A stretch of DNA of 64,000 bases from Pseudonocardiaceae bacterium YIM PH 21723 (GTDB lineage: Bacteria; Actinomycetota; Actinomycetes; Mycobacteriales; Pseudonocardiaceae): NCBI GenBank assembly GCA_003600225.1, contig QZFT01000023.1:248001-312000 (forward strand), read 5' to 3'. The position numbers and the translations under genes are program-made. Below the pieces are notes generated by a model. That model worked only from the letters and a program-made list of their open reading frames with translations. It did not search any database and was not told the origin of the DNA. Positions 16,046 through 23,786 of this stretch are shown here, piece after piece (positions within the stretch are counted from its first letter, which is position 1; every line of letters starts with the position of its first letter).

Positions 16046-16777
16046 ATGACTGCAGAACAACCGACCATTCTGGCCACCTCCGGAGGACTCAAGTTCGGCG
16101 AACGCACCCGCCTGGAGTTCGGCCCGCTGCTGCACTACGCCATCGATCTGGCCGGCGTCACCGGCCGGGCACCGAAGCTGTGCCACCTGGGCACCGCGGG
16201 CGGCGACCAGCGGTCGTTCAACGCCGAGTTCTCCGACGCGGGCCGGGTCGCCGGCGTCGAGGTGAACCACCTGAACCTGTTCACCATGCCTCCGGTGCGG
16301 GACGTCGCCGAGTTCGTGCTGTCGCACGACGTCGTCTGGGTCGGCGGCGGTTCGGTGGCCAACCTCCTAGCCGTCTGGCAGGTGCACGGCATCGGCGAGA
16401 TCCTGCGGCAGGCGTGGCAGGCCGGGGTGGTGCTCAGCGGGGTGTCCGCCGGATCGATCTGCTGGTACCTGGGCGGGAGCACCGACTCCTTCGGACCGGA
16501 GCTTCGGGTGGTGAAGAACGGACTTGGCCTGCTGCCCTACGGCAACGGGGTGCACTACGACTCGGAGGCGGCGCGCCGGCCCACCGTTCACGCCGCGGTC
16601 GCCTCGGGCGAATTGCCGCTCACCCACTGCACCGATGACGGCGTGGGCCTGCTGTACCGGGGCACCGAGCTGGTGGAGGCCGTCACCGAGCGCCCCGGCG
16701 CCTACGGATACGTCGTGGAGCGGGACGCGAGCGGCGAGAGTGTAGAGCGGAAACTGGAGACCCGGAGCGTTCGCTGA
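16046..16777 (+). CDS. Peptidase E (S51 family dipeptidase)
   Basis: This 243-residue S51 family member has a nucleophile elbow GVSAGSICWY with the catalytic Ser, and the ILATSGGLKFGERTRLEF N-terminus of the PepE branch. A THCTDDGVGLLYRG segment lies near the C-terminus. Members are Asp-specific dipeptidases or cyanophycinase relatives of the class I glutamine amidotransferase fold. It is a single gene close to the palindromic operator of the divergent ABC operon, so it could respond to the same signal. Confidence 0.87.
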   Translation: MTAEQPTILATSGGLKFGERTRLEFGPLLHYAIDLAGVTGRAPKLCHLGTAGGDQRSFNAEFSDAGRVAGVEVNHLNLFTMPPVRDVAEFVLSHDVVWVGGGSVANLLAVWQVHGIGEILRQAWQAGVVLSGVSAGSICWYLGGSTDSFGPELRVVKNGLGLLPYGNGVHYDSEAARRPTVHAAVASGELPLTHCTDDGVGLLYRGTELVEAVTERPGAYGYVVERDASGESVERKLETRSVR

Positions 16778-16782
16778 CCGAG

Positions 16783-16810
16783 TTGTCCACAGTTGGGGCG
16801 GCTATCCACA
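16783..16810 (+). promoter_or_regulatory. Pair of DnaA-box-like sequences
   Basis: TTGTCCACA (16783-16791) and CTATCCACA (16802-16810) lie in the same orientation, 19 bp apart start to start. They match the actinobacterial DnaA box TTGTCCACA, the second with one mismatch to TTATCCACA. They sit just after the peptidase E stop and before the next gene. DnaA binding is inferred from the match only. Confidence 0.45.
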
Positions 16811-16861
16811 GAAGTCGCTGAGCTGGGCTTACGGCGTCGCCGGCTCCCGCAGGATTGCGGC

Positions 16862-17431
16862 ATGCGAACGAACACCGCACACCGGCTCCCCGGGTCACTC
16901 CTTGACTTCCCACACGGAGTGGCCCGGGTGTCCGACCTCGAAACCCACGGCGTGCACAACGCCTGGCGACACTGCGGCCCCGAGGGCCCCTGGCAGCGCC
17001 TGCTACCCGGCATCGTCGCCTTCACCACCGAACGGCCCACCCGCGACCAGCGACGGCAGGCAGCCCTGCTGTACGCCGGCGAGGGCTCGATGCTCACCGG
17101 CCGGAGCGCCCTCGACCTGTACGGGCTGCTCCGCGTGGAGCGGTCCGTGCACGTCCTCATGCCGATGGGCAGACGACGGCACCTCAGCGATCCCATCTGC
17201 GAGGCGACGCGGCGATTACCCACGCCCGTGATCCGGCACGGCTTTCCGTTGACCGGCCCGTCCCGGGCCGTCGCGGACGCGATCAGGCTGGACAACGCGT
17301 GCGCCCCGCATCTGGTGCCGCTGGCCATCCGTGTCCTGGACGTCTCCCCCGAGTCGATCATGGCGGAGCTGGACCACGGTCCCCAACGTCTGACCGCCGA
17401 CCCCAGGAGGTACCTCAGATCACTGTCCTGA
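16862..17431 (+). CDS. AbiEi-like antitoxin-domain protein, short form
   Basis: The 189-residue protein has a winged-helix-like N-terminus (residues 15-60), then GEGSMLTGRSALDLYGLLRV and a VHVLMPMGRRRH strand. This is the layout of actinobacterial proteins annotated as type IV toxin-antitoxin AbiEi family or DUF559-associated. Longer relatives carry a C-terminal DUF559 restriction-endonuclease-like domain of about 100 residues. Here the protein stops at PRRYLRSLS with no such domain in any frame downstream, so it is either naturally short or truncated. No toxin partner is adjacent. The ATG at 16862 was chosen over an open-frame start at 16793. Confidence 0.65.
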   Translation: MRTNTAHRLPGSLLDFPHGVARVSDLETHGVHNAWRHCGPEGPWQRLLPGIVAFTTERPTRDQRRQAALLYAGEGSMLTGRSALDLYGLLRVERSVHVLMPMGRRRHLSDPICEATRRLPTPVIRHGFPLTGPSRAVADAIRLDNACAPHLVPLAIRVLDVSPESIMAELDHGPQRLTADPRRYLRSLS

Positions 17432-17477
17432 TGACTGCGTCACCGATCTTTGACAACTCCACAGTGAAAAGCCGGAA

Positions 17478-17543
17478 CACTTTCTGCAGAAATTGCGCCC
17501 GTGCGGGGGCCACCACCGCACGGGGCAATTTCTGCAGAAAGTG
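17478..17543. terminator. Long palindromic hairpin (TTTCTGCAGAAA family) between convergent genes
   Basis: CACTTTCTGCAGAAATTGC (17478-17496) pairs perfectly with 17525-17543. An inner stem CCCGTGCGG (17498-17506) pairs with 17516-17524, leaving a 9-nt loop. It separates the AbiEi-like gene from the convergent glyS gene and no U-tract follows in either direction. A bidirectional terminator is the most likely role. The same 19-mers recur at 21715-21759 in swapped order. Confidence 0.7.
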
Positions 17544-18929
17544 CTAGCAGCCGATCAGCCGGGCAGCCAGGTAGGACTCGATCTGGCTCATCGCGACCCG
17601 CTCCTGGGTCATGGTGTCGCGCTCGCGCACGGTGACCGCGTGGTCGGACAGCGAGTCGAAGTCGATCGTCACGCAGAACGGCGTGCCGATCTCGTCCTGC
17701 CTGCGGTAGCGACGGCCGATGGCGCCCGCGTCGTCGAACTCGACGTTCCAGTGCTTGCGCAGCGCGGTGGACAGGTCCTTGGCCTTCGGCGACAGCTCCG
17801 GGTTCCGGGACAGCGGCAGCACGGCGACCTTGACCGGCGCCAGGCGGCGGTCGAGGCGCAGCACCACGCGCTTGTCCACTCCGCCCTTGGCGTTGGGCGC
17901 CTCGTCCTCGACGTAGGCGTCCAGCAGGAACGCCATCAGCGGGCGGCCGACGCCGGCCGCGGGCTCGATGACGTAGGGGCGGTACCGGGTGTTGGAGACC
18001 TGGTCGAAGTAGGACAGGTCGACACCGGAGTGGTTCGAGTGGGTGTTCAGGTCGAAGTCGGTGCGGTTCGCGACGCCCTCGAGCTCACCCCACTCGGAGC
18101 CGCCGAACTGGAAGCGGTACTCGATGTCCACGGTGCGCTTGGAGTAGTGGGACAGCTTCTCCTGCGGGTGCTCGTAGATCCGCAGGTTGTCCTTGTTGAT
18201 GCCGAGGTCGGTGTACCACTGCATCCGCTCGTCGATCCAGTACTGGTGCCAGGTCTCATCGGTACCGGGCTCGACGAAGAACTCCATCTCCATCTGCTCA
18301 AACTCACGGGTCCGGAAGATGAAGTTGCCGGGAGTGATCTCGTTCCGGAAGGACTTGCCGATCTGGCCGATGCCGAACGGCGGCTTCTTCCGCGAGGTGG
18401 TCTGCACGTTCAGGAAGTTCACGAAGATGCCCTGCGCGGTCTCCGGACGCAGGTAGGCCAGGCCCTCCTCGGACTCCACCGGGCCGAGGTGCGTCTTGAG
18501 CATCATGTTGAACTCACGCGGATCCGTGTACTGGCCACGGGTGCCACAGTTCGGGCACGGGACATCGGAGATGTCGTCCTGGCTGGTCGCCTTGCCGGTA
18601 CGCGTCTCGTACTCCTCGGCCAGCTGGTCGGCCCGGAAGCGCTTGTGGCAGCTGGTGCACTCGACCAGCGGGTCGGTGAAGGCACCGACGTGGCCGGAGG
18701 CGACCCAGACGTCGCGGGGCAGGATCACCGAGGAGTCGATACCGACGACGTCCTCGCGGCTCTGCACCATGTACTTCCACCACTGGCGCTTGATGTTGTC
18801 CTTCAGCTCGACGCCCAGTGGACCGTAGTCCCAGGCGGACCTGGTACCGCCGTAGATCTCTCCGCACGGGTACACAAAGCCGCGGCGCTTACAGAGACTG
18901 ACGACGGTTTCGATCCGATCGGCGGGCAC
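17544..18929 (-). CDS. glyS: Glycyl-tRNA synthetase, single-chain dimeric type
   Basis: This 461-residue class II enzyme charges tRNA-Gly. Visible motifs are the N-terminal [20 protein letters not shown], a zinc-ribbon-like pair CTSCHKRF and CPNCGTRG, motif 2 [20 protein letters not shown], and motif 3 [18 protein letters not shown]-terminal anticodon-binding domain follows from about residue 360 ([19 protein letters not shown]). The GTG start at 18929 has AGGAG 8 nt upstream. The neighbourhood, with smtB- and zur-type genes nearby, is the same as in mycobacteria. Confidence 0.97.
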   Translation of the reverse strand: MPADRIETVVSLCKRRGFVYPCGEIYGGTRSAWDYGPLGVELKDNIKRQWWKYMVQSREDVVGIDSSVILPRDVWVASGHVGAFTDPLVECTSCHKRFRADQLAEEYETRTGKATSQDDISDVPCPNCGTRGQYTDPREFNMMLKTHLGPVESEEGLAYLRPETAQGIFVNFLNVQTTSRKKPPFGIGQIGKSFRNEITPGNFIFRTREFEQMEMEFFVEPGTDETWHQYWIDERMQWYTDLGINKDNLRIYEHPQEKLSHYSKRTVDIEYRFQFGGSEWGELEGVANRTDFDLNTHSNHSGVDLSYFDQVSNTRYRPYVIEPAAGVGRPLMAFLLDAYVEDEAPNAKGGVDKRVVLRLDRRLAPVKVAVLPLSRNPELSPKAKDLSTALRKHWNVEFDDAGAIGRRYRRQDEIGTPFCVTIDFDSLSDHAVTVRERDTMTQERVAMSQIESYLAARLIGC

Positions 18930-19051
18930 AAGTTCTCCTGGCGGATTTCAATGAAGGATCAACTAAGCAGGTACCAGCGAACGTGCCGCTGGGGTTATCA
19001 GAGTAGCCAGCGACCACACGCCACCTGAAACCGGTTATCCGTAGAGGCACC

Positions 19052-19100
19052 GAAGTTGACGAGTTTCGGGCAGAGAACGAGCCGGAAACTCGCCGACTTC
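19052..19100. terminator. Imperfect hairpin of the GAAGTTGACGA family
   Basis: GAAGTTGACGAGTTTC (19052-19067) pairs with GAAACTCGCCGACTTC (19085-19100), with one G-U wobble and one mismatch. It lies just 3' of the minus-strand gene ending at 19112 and is related to the perfect hairpins at 54513-54563 and 59098-59152. A terminator role is inferred from position. Confidence 0.5.
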
Positions 19101-19111
19101 GGGCTCTGTCC

Positions 19112-19372
19112 TCAGTCCCGATCGGTCTCCCGGTCGGACATGGCCAGCGCCGCACGACGGCGGCGGGCCAGCATCACTCCGGACACGGAGCACACCACGG
19201 CTCCACCTACAGCCAAGCCTGGTGCGACCCAGCCGGACTCCTCCAGGGCGACGGCCATGGCGGACCGTCCGTCCGGACGGACATCGAAGTCATCGGCCAT
19301 CGCCATCATGGGCAACAAGGTCAATCCCAGCGCGATCGCGCCGGCGCCCAGCATTGCGGTCAAGCGGTTCAT
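19112..19372 (-). CDS. Small exported membrane-anchored protein, unknown function
   Basis: The 86-residue product has a signal-peptide-like N-terminus (MNRLTAMLGAGAIALGLTLL, then MMAMADD). A short extracytoplasmic region follows, then a C-terminal transmembrane helix (PGLAVGGAVVCSVSGVMLA) with a basic RRRR stop-transfer tail. I do not recognise the family. The open frame extends to 19693, but GGTGAG before the ATG at 19372 and the signal peptide decide the start. Confidence 0.65.
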   Translation of the reverse strand: MNRLTAMLGAGAIALGLTLLPMMAMADDFDVRPDGRSAMAVALEESGWVAPGLAVGGAVVCSVSGVMLARRRRAALAMSDRETDRD

Positions 19373-19695
19373 CTCACCTTCACCGGCCCCCATGAGGCAG
19401 CACTCAGCCGCCACATCTCGCCCTTGATCTGAAGACAAGACGCATGTAGCGCCCGTCAGGTTGGCGCCCCCGCACACCCTGTGGCCGTCGACTATCGCAG
19501 CCGTCGATCGGCCGAACAAGCACAGAATATTGAATTCGGGGTCAAGACTAAGCCCCCAGCGTTCACAAAAAATGACCCATTCGGCGTAAGCAGGTCGACT
19601 CACACTGCGATGCACGGATGCGCATACAACCCTGTGTTGCGTAGCCGGCCGACACCTCGCAGAGGCGCGGCCGACCCTCAATACAGGAGGCATTC
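19373..19695. other. Intergenic region between divergent small genes
   Basis: This 323-bp stretch separates the small exported protein (minus) from the metallothionein-like gene (plus). It is more AT-rich than its neighbours around 19520-19580 (for example AGAATATTGAATTCGG). It must hold the promoter of the metallothionein-like gene, but I found no convincing Zur or SmtB box. GGAGG at 19684-19688 is the ribosome binding site of the plus-strand gene. Confidence 0.5.
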
Positions 19696-20034
19696 ATGAC
19701 CAGCGTCGACCACCGGCCCGCGGAGACGCACTCGCACACTCACGGCCCGGGCTGTGGCCACGAGAGCGTCATCCACCTGGATCACGTGGACTACATCCAC
19801 GACGGGCACGCGCACCGCGCGCACCACGAGAACGGCACCGTGCACTACGACGAGTGCTCGACCTGTAGCTGTGGCAACTGTGGTGGCGAGCCGTGCTCCA
19901 TGTGCACCTGCGCGAACTGCAGCTGCCCCAGCTGCAATCACGCCACCTGCTCGTGCTCGAACTGCGGCGGCGACGCCTGCAGTGACTGCAAGTGCGCCGA
20001 CTGCAGCTGCGCGACCTGCGCCCACGCCGGTTAA
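19696..20034 (+). CDS. His/Cys-rich metallothionein-like protein
   Basis: The 112-residue protein has two parts. Residues 1-53 are His-rich (13 His, e.g. THSHTHGPGCGHE and HDGHAHRAHHENGTVH), a known type of small actinobacterial metal-binding protein. Residues 54-110 are cysteine-rich, with 19 Cys. The cysteine part holds two 24-residue modules, residues 57-80 and 85-108, with identical spacing CxC-x2-C-x4-C-x2-C-x-C-x2-C-x-C-x2-C, nine Cys each. Nine-Cys clusters in metallothionein beta domains bind three divalent ions, so each module could hold a similar cluster; this is inference. Its position beside SmtB- and Zur-type repressors supports zinc or copper buffering. It has a strong ribosome binding site. 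It resembles neither MymT nor SmtA closely. Confidence 0.8.
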   Translation: MTSVDHRPAETHSHTHGPGCGHESVIHLDHVDYIHDGHAHRAHHENGTVHYDECSTCSCGNCGGEPCSMCTCANCSCPSCNHATCSCSNCGGDACSDCKCADCSCATCAHAG

Positions 20035-20037
20035 CAG

Positions 20038-20421
20038 CTAACGCGTGCTCGTGGACGGCCCGGCCGCCTCGCCAAGGCGAACGGTCCGGCCGTCCGCAGC
20101 GAGCACACTCCGCTGCTCGATGCTGGAGCCGTCCACGGCACTGACCACCAGCTCGTATGCGGCAGGTTCGTCGGCGAGCGCCTCGGCCAGCAGCGGGATG
20201 ACCTCTTCGCGGACCGGGAAGGGCGACAACGCGCGGCGATACGCGACGATCGAGTCGAACCGCACGCTCAACACCCAGCGATCATCCGCCTCCGTGGCAC
20301 GGCCGAGGTCGGCACCGGAGCATCCCGGACCGGCCGTGAGCAGCTCGACGGCACGGCGGGCGCGGGCGAGGAACGCCTCGGTCTCGGCGGGCGGGACCAC
20401 GAATCGGCACACCAACAGCAC
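20038..20421 (-). CDS. Antibiotic biosynthesis monooxygenase (ABM)-like domain protein
   Basis: The 127-residue protein starts VPVLLVCRFVVPPAETEAFL, a ferredoxin-like ABM beta-alpha start. RRAVELLTAGPGCSGADLGR and DDRWVLSVRFDSIVAYRRAL follow, the usual strand-helix order of this family. Members are small cofactor-free oxygenases or haem-binding proteins; activity cannot be inferred. The open frame runs to 20727, but GAGGAGG at 20427-20433 places the GTG start at 20421, which also fits the domain boundary. It converges with the metallothionein-like gene 3 bp away. Confidence 0.7.
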   Translation of the reverse strand: MLLVCRFVVPPAETEAFLARARRAVELLTAGPGCSGADLGRATEADDRWVLSVRFDSIVAYRRALSPFPVREEVIPLLAEALADEPAAYELVVSAVDGSSIEQRSVLAADGRTVRLGEAAGPSTSTR

Positions 20422-20476
20422 AGGAACCTCCTCTACGATGCCTTCCACTATCTCGCGCCGGAAGGCAGGCTCGATC

Positions 20477-20755
20477 GTGACCTCACCCAGCCACAGCACC
20501 CGTCGGCCCTTGATCCCCGGCACCGGACCACTGACCAAGGTCCCGGCGGGCGTGGCGTTCTTCGCGGTACTGATGATGTTCGGCCTGGGGGCCTGGCTGG
20601 GCGGAATCGCCGGGCTGGCGGTACTGCTCTGCCTCACAACCGCATTGGCTGTTCTCCTGACTGCTACATGGCGCCTGCTGACTCCGCAGCAACGGGCACT
20701 TAGACTGCTGGTGATTACCATTGTCATTATCGTCGCGGTGAACGGCCTGCACTGA
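20477..20755 (+). CDS. Small membrane protein, unknown function
   Basis: The 92-residue protein has a basic, Pro-rich N-terminus (SPSHSTRRPLIPGTGPLTK). Two or three hydrophobic segments follow, starting with VPAGVAFFAVLMMFGLGAWL, then GLAVLLCLTTALAVLL, and LLVITIVIIVAVNG at the C-terminus. I do not recognise a named function. The GTG at 20477 has an AAGG-rich stretch upstream and is divergent from the ABM gene; the longer open frame from 20045 overlaps that gene and is not supported. It precedes the smtB-type gene by 97 bp. Confidence 0.6.
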   Translation: MTSPSHSTRRPLIPGTGPLTKVPAGVAFFAVLMMFGLGAWLGGIAGLAVLLCLTTALAVLLTATWRLLTPQQRALRLLVITIVIIVAVNGLH

Positions 20756-20852
20756 ACATCTGACGATCGGCCTTACCATGGATTGTCGCGTGGTGGTCGG
20801 TGGAACACGGTTCAGTGACTGGCCACGCGCCGCCGAGGCACAGGAGATGAAC

Positions 20853-21284
20853 ATGCCCGCCGCAGAACATCAGGACGCCGCGCAGGTCCGCCCGGTGGGT
20901 GACGAGTACGAGCACTCGATCGAACGGGACGCCCCTGTCGCCGCACCGGTACTGTCGCCGAAGACCCTGACCTCGGCCGGAGACCTGCTCCGGGCACTGG
21001 CCGCGCCCGTGCGCATCGCCATCGTCATGCAGCTGCGGGAGTCCGAGCGCTGCGTGCACGAACTGGTCGAGGCACTGAACGTGGCACAGCCGCTGATCAG
21101 CCAACATCTGCGCGTCCTGAAGTCCGCCGGGGTCGTTTACGGCGAGCGGCATGGTCGCGAAGTGGTATACCGACTCGTGGACGAACACCTGTCGCATATC
21201 GTTGTAGACGCGGTCGAACACGTCCAAGAGACCTCTGGTCCGCATAAGCACCTGCAGTCCCTGCATGGAACGGAGGAACCGTGA
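20853..21284 (+). CDS. smtB: ArsR/SmtB family zinc-responsive repressor
   Basis: The 143-residue protein has a winged helix at about residues 45-108 (LRALAAPVRIAIVMQL, then NVAQPLISQHLRVLKSAGVV). The C-terminal helix carries D110, H112, H123 and E126 with the exact D-x-H-x10-H-x2-E spacing of the alpha5 zinc site of SmtB/CzrA. It should therefore release DNA when zinc is high. The start was set at the second of two ATGs because GGAG at 20843-20846 is properly spaced from it. It is coupled to the Fur-family gene by a GTGA overlap, as in the mycobacterial smtB-zur pair. Confidence 0.92.
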   Translation: MPAAEHQDAAQVRPVGDEYEHSIERDAPVAAPVLSPKTLTSAGDLLRALAAPVRIAIVMQLRESERCVHELVEALNVAQPLISQHLRVLKSAGVVYGERHGREVVYRLVDEHLSHIVVDAVEHVQETSGPHKHLQSLHGTEEP

Positions 21285-21712
21285 CCGCCCCCTCATCAGC
21301 CGCGAACGCGTCGACCTCGGTGCCGGGTGTGCGTGCCACCCGGCAGCGGGCGGCGGTGGCTCGGCTGCTGGACCAGCTCGATGACTTCCGCTCAGCTCAG
21401 GAGATCCACGAGGAACTGAAGCGGCGTGGCGAGGGAATCGGTCTGACAACGGTCTACCGCACCCTGCAGACGCTGGCGGACGCCGGCGAGATCGATCTGC
21501 TGCGCACCGACTCCGGTGAGGCGATCTATCGGCGCTGCTCCCAGCACCACCATCATCACCTGGTCTGTCGCGGCTGCGGCCGCACGGTCGAGGTCGAAGG
21601 CCCCGCCGTAGAACGCTGGGCAGAGAAGGTAGCCGCCGAGCACGACTTCTCTTCGGTCAGCCACACGGTGGAGATCTTCGGCACCTGCCGGGCCTGCGCG
21701 GAAAAGCGCTGA
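21281..21712 (+). CDS. zur: Fur family regulator, zinc-uptake repressor type
   Basis: The 143-residue protein has a winged helix at residues 18-80 (GLTTVYRTLQTLADAGEIDL). A His-rich CSQHHHHHLVCRGCG metal region follows, and a structural zinc site is formed by C96, C99, C136 and C139. The pairing with an SmtB-type repressor in one operon matches the mycobacterial smtB-zur operon, where SmtB controls zur expression. The zinc assignment is by synteny and Fur-family features rather than by a unique residue. Likely targets are the permease and TIGR03943 genes that follow on the opposite strand. Confidence 0.9.
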   Translation: MTAPSSAANASTSVPGVRATRQRAAVARLLDQLDDFRSAQEIHEELKRRGEGIGLTTVYRTLQTLADAGEIDLLRTDSGEAIYRRCSQHHHHHLVCRGCGRTVEVEGPAVERWAEKVAAEHDFSSVSHTVEIFGTCRACAEKR

Positions 21713-21714
21713 CG

Positions 21715-21759
21715 GCAATTTCTGCAGAAAGTGCGTCTTTCACTTTCTGCAGAAATTGC
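21715..21759. terminator. Long palindromic hairpin (TTTCTGCAGAAA family), arms swapped
   Basis: GCAATTTCTGCAGAAAGTG (21715-21733) pairs perfectly with CACTTTCTGCAGAAATTGC (21741-21759) across a 7-nt loop. It begins 3 bp after the zur stop and lies between convergent genes. The arms are the same 19-mers as at 17478-17543 in the opposite order. It has no U-tract. Likely a bidirectional terminator. Confidence 0.7.
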
Positions 21760-21773
21760 TCACCAGCTGGTAC

Positions 21774-22520
21774 TCAGAACTCGTACGGGTCCCGCGGCGT
21801 CTCGGTCGCCACGATCTCGTCCACCTTCAGCGTCGGCGTGTAGTTGTTCGCCTCCGTCGCACTGTTCGGCACCAGCGTGCCGACCACCTGAACCCAGGCG
21901 TCGTTGCCGTACTGCTCGACCCCTTCGCCCTGTACGGCGACCTTGACCGGCCGGGCGTCAGCCGCACAGCAGGCGATCATCAGCCGGGCGACATAGGCCT
22001 GTCCGGCCTGGTTCCGGGCGATGAACCCGACCAGGGTGACCTGCTTGCCGTTGAGCGCACCGGTCTTGTCCCACACCGCCCTGGTGACGAAGTCGCCGAT
22101 CTTCAACCGTGGCTTGTCCCCCGGCGGGATGTCGGTGAACTGGCTACCCGCGTCCGGCGGAGCCTGATCGGCGACCGATGAGGCACCCGCCCGGTTCACC
22201 GAGTCGGCACCGAGTGCGGGCGGAGCGATCAAGAAGATCGCCAACACCGGCAGCAGCAACATCCAGGGACTGCGGGTTCCGTGCTGGTGATCATGTCCGT
22301 GATCATCGGCGTGGTCATGATCCTCAGCGCCCTCGGCGCTCCGCTGACGCAGGTCGGTGACCACCGACCAGACCGCGAGCAGGATCATCACCGCCCCGGT
22401 GGCGATCAGGAACCAGAACAGGCTCGGCTTGACATAGCGCAGGTAGGTGCCGTTCAGGGTGATCTTCAGCAGCGCGCCACCCAGCAACAGCAGCAATACG
22501 TTCTGCGTTTCGCGCTTCAT
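21774..22520 (-). CDS. TIGR03943 family putative permease subunit
   Basis: The 248-residue protein has two transmembrane helices at about residues 5-25 and 32-55. A cytoplasmic His-rich loop EDHDHADDHGHDHQHGTRSP (about 67-86) is followed by a third helix and a C-terminal OB-like domain with ARLMIACCAADARP. This is the TIGR03943/YcgQ family, found next to YraQ/YcgR-type permeases. The histidine loop suggests metal binding. It overlaps the permease gene by 4 bp. A role in zinc handling is inferred from the neighbouring zur and smtB genes. Confidence 0.85.
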   Translation of the reverse strand: MKRETQNVLLLLLGGALLKITLNGTYLRYVKPSLFWFLIATGAVMILLAVWSVVTDLRQRSAEGAEDHDHADDHGHDHQHGTRSPWMLLLPVLAIFLIAPPALGADSVNRAGASSVADQAPPDAGSQFTDIPPGDKPRLKIGDFVTRAVWDKTGALNGKQVTLVGFIARNQAGQAYVARLMIACCAADARPVKVAVQGEGVEQYGNDAWVQVVGTLVPNSATEANNYTPTLKVDEIVATETPRDPYEF

Positions 22521-23542
22521 ACCAGTCCTCCCAGGACCAGGAATCCGGCCAGCACACCACAGACGATCGCCACCACGAAGGTGAGTGGGGCGAACCGGGC
22601 GGCGAAGCCTCGGCCGAAGGCTCCGGCCTGCAGGGCGATCAGTTTGATGTCCACCGCGGGCCCGACCACCAGGAACACCAGGCGGGGGATCAACGGCAGC
22701 ATGGACAGCGGGGCCACCACGAAGGCGTCCGCCTCACTGCACAACGCAAGGACCACGGCGAGCAGCGCCATCAACAGGATGGCCAGCACGAACTGCCCCT
22801 TGAGCGAGTCGAACCAGCTGGCGGGCACGACGACGCGCAACACGGCCGCGGCGAAACCACCGAGCACCAGGAATCCCCCGGCCTCCACCAGATCGTGCCG
22901 GGCGGTGCCGAAGAAGACGGACAACTTGGACTGGCCCTCATTGGCCTGCACCTTGGCAAGCGCGCGTTCGGCAATCCATTCGCCCTTGCCGAACCGGGCC
23001 CACAGCCAGCCGACCACAATGGCGGTGGCCAGCGACCCCAGGAACCGGGCCAGCACCATCTCCGGCTTACCGGGGAAGGCGACCGCGGTGGCGGCCAGCA
23101 CCACCGGGTTCACCGCGGGTGCGGCAAGGAGGAAGGTCAGCGCGGCGGCGGGTGCGACGCCCTGCTGCATCAACCTGCGGGCCACCGGCACGGAGGCACA
23201 TTCGCAGCCGGGCAGCGCGACACCGGCCAGCCCGGCGGCGGGCACCGCCAGCGCGGCCCGCTTGGGCATCGCGCGTTCCAGGAAGGAAGCGGGCACGAAT
23301 GCCGCAATCGCCCCGCTGATCAGCACGCCGAATACCAGGAATGGCATGGCCTGCACACAAACGGCGACAAAGATGGTGGAGCCGGTTCGGACGGCGGGCG
23401 CGTCCAGCAGGGAGGTCAGCTGGTCCTGCAGAAGCAAAGCTGTCAGCAGGAGCGCGCAGAGTACTTCCAGCGAGCCGATACGCCAACGACCAGCGGACCC
23501 GTGGCCAGGCATCTGCGGCTTGGCCTCGTCAAGGGTGGTCAC
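22517..23542 (-). CDS. YraQ/YcgR-type permease (DUF318)
   Basis: The 341-residue membrane protein has about eight helices and the family motif VALPGCECASVPVARRLMQQ followed by AAPAVNPVVLAATAVAF. A second half-repeat contains ALCSEADAFVVAPLS. These permeases are paired with TIGR03943 proteins and are thought to move a metal or metal complex; the substrate is unproven. The GTG at 23542 was chosen because the open frame upstream to 23785 reads through an intergenic region. ACTATTGCGAC precedes it as a leaderless-type -10. Confidence 0.85.
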   Translation of the reverse strand: MTTLDEAKPQMPGHGSAGRWRIGSLEVLCALLLTALLLQDQLTSLLDAPAVRTGSTIFVAVCVQAMPFLVFGVLISGAIAAFVPASFLERAMPKRAALAVPAAGLAGVALPGCECASVPVARRLMQQGVAPAAALTFLLAAPAVNPVVLAATAVAFPGKPEMVLARFLGSLATAIVVGWLWARFGKGEWIAERALAKVQANEGQSKLSVFFGTARHDLVEAGGFLVLGGFAAAVLRVVVPASWFDSLKGQFVLAILLMALLAVVLALCSEADAFVVAPLSMLPLIPRLVFLVVGPAVDIKLIALQAGAFGRGFAARFAPLTFVVAIVCGVLAGFLVLGGLV

Positions 23543-23636
23543 GTCGCAATAGTGCCAAACGGGAATTGCAATGAACAGCAGTGGGCAACAAATTCGGATA
23601 TTCGCATACATCCCACACGCGATACCTATCGAATGC

Positions 23637-23651
23637 CGACGAAAATCGTCG
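23637..23651. promoter_or_regulatory. 15-bp dyad in the permease upstream region
   Basis: CGACGA (23637-23642) and TCGTCG (23646-23651) flank AAA and form a perfect dyad 95 bp upstream of the permease start. It does not match the GAAAAtnATTTTC Zur consensus closely. It is a candidate operator only. Confidence 0.3.
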
Positions 23652-23773
23652 AAATCCGATGACCCCGACGTGACGATACCGGCACAATTCTCTGCCGGGG
23701 AGTGCACTTCCGGCTGCCGGTCCAGACACTGTGACGCCGCCACTTGCCGGATGCCAGGCTGCCAATGGCAGGT

Positions 23774-23786
23774 TAGCGTCAGCATT
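23774..23786 (+). promoter_or_regulatory. Leaderless -10 element of the secreted propeller gene
   Basis: TAGCGT (23774-23779) lies 7 nt before the GTG at 23787, with no ribosome binding site between. Confidence 0.5.

Noticed and set aside
23543-23786. A Zur box upstream of the permease gene
   Set aside because: I looked for a GAAAA-n-TTTTC-type dyad. Only an unrelated CGACGA-AAA-TCGTCG dyad was found, so no Zur box is claimed.
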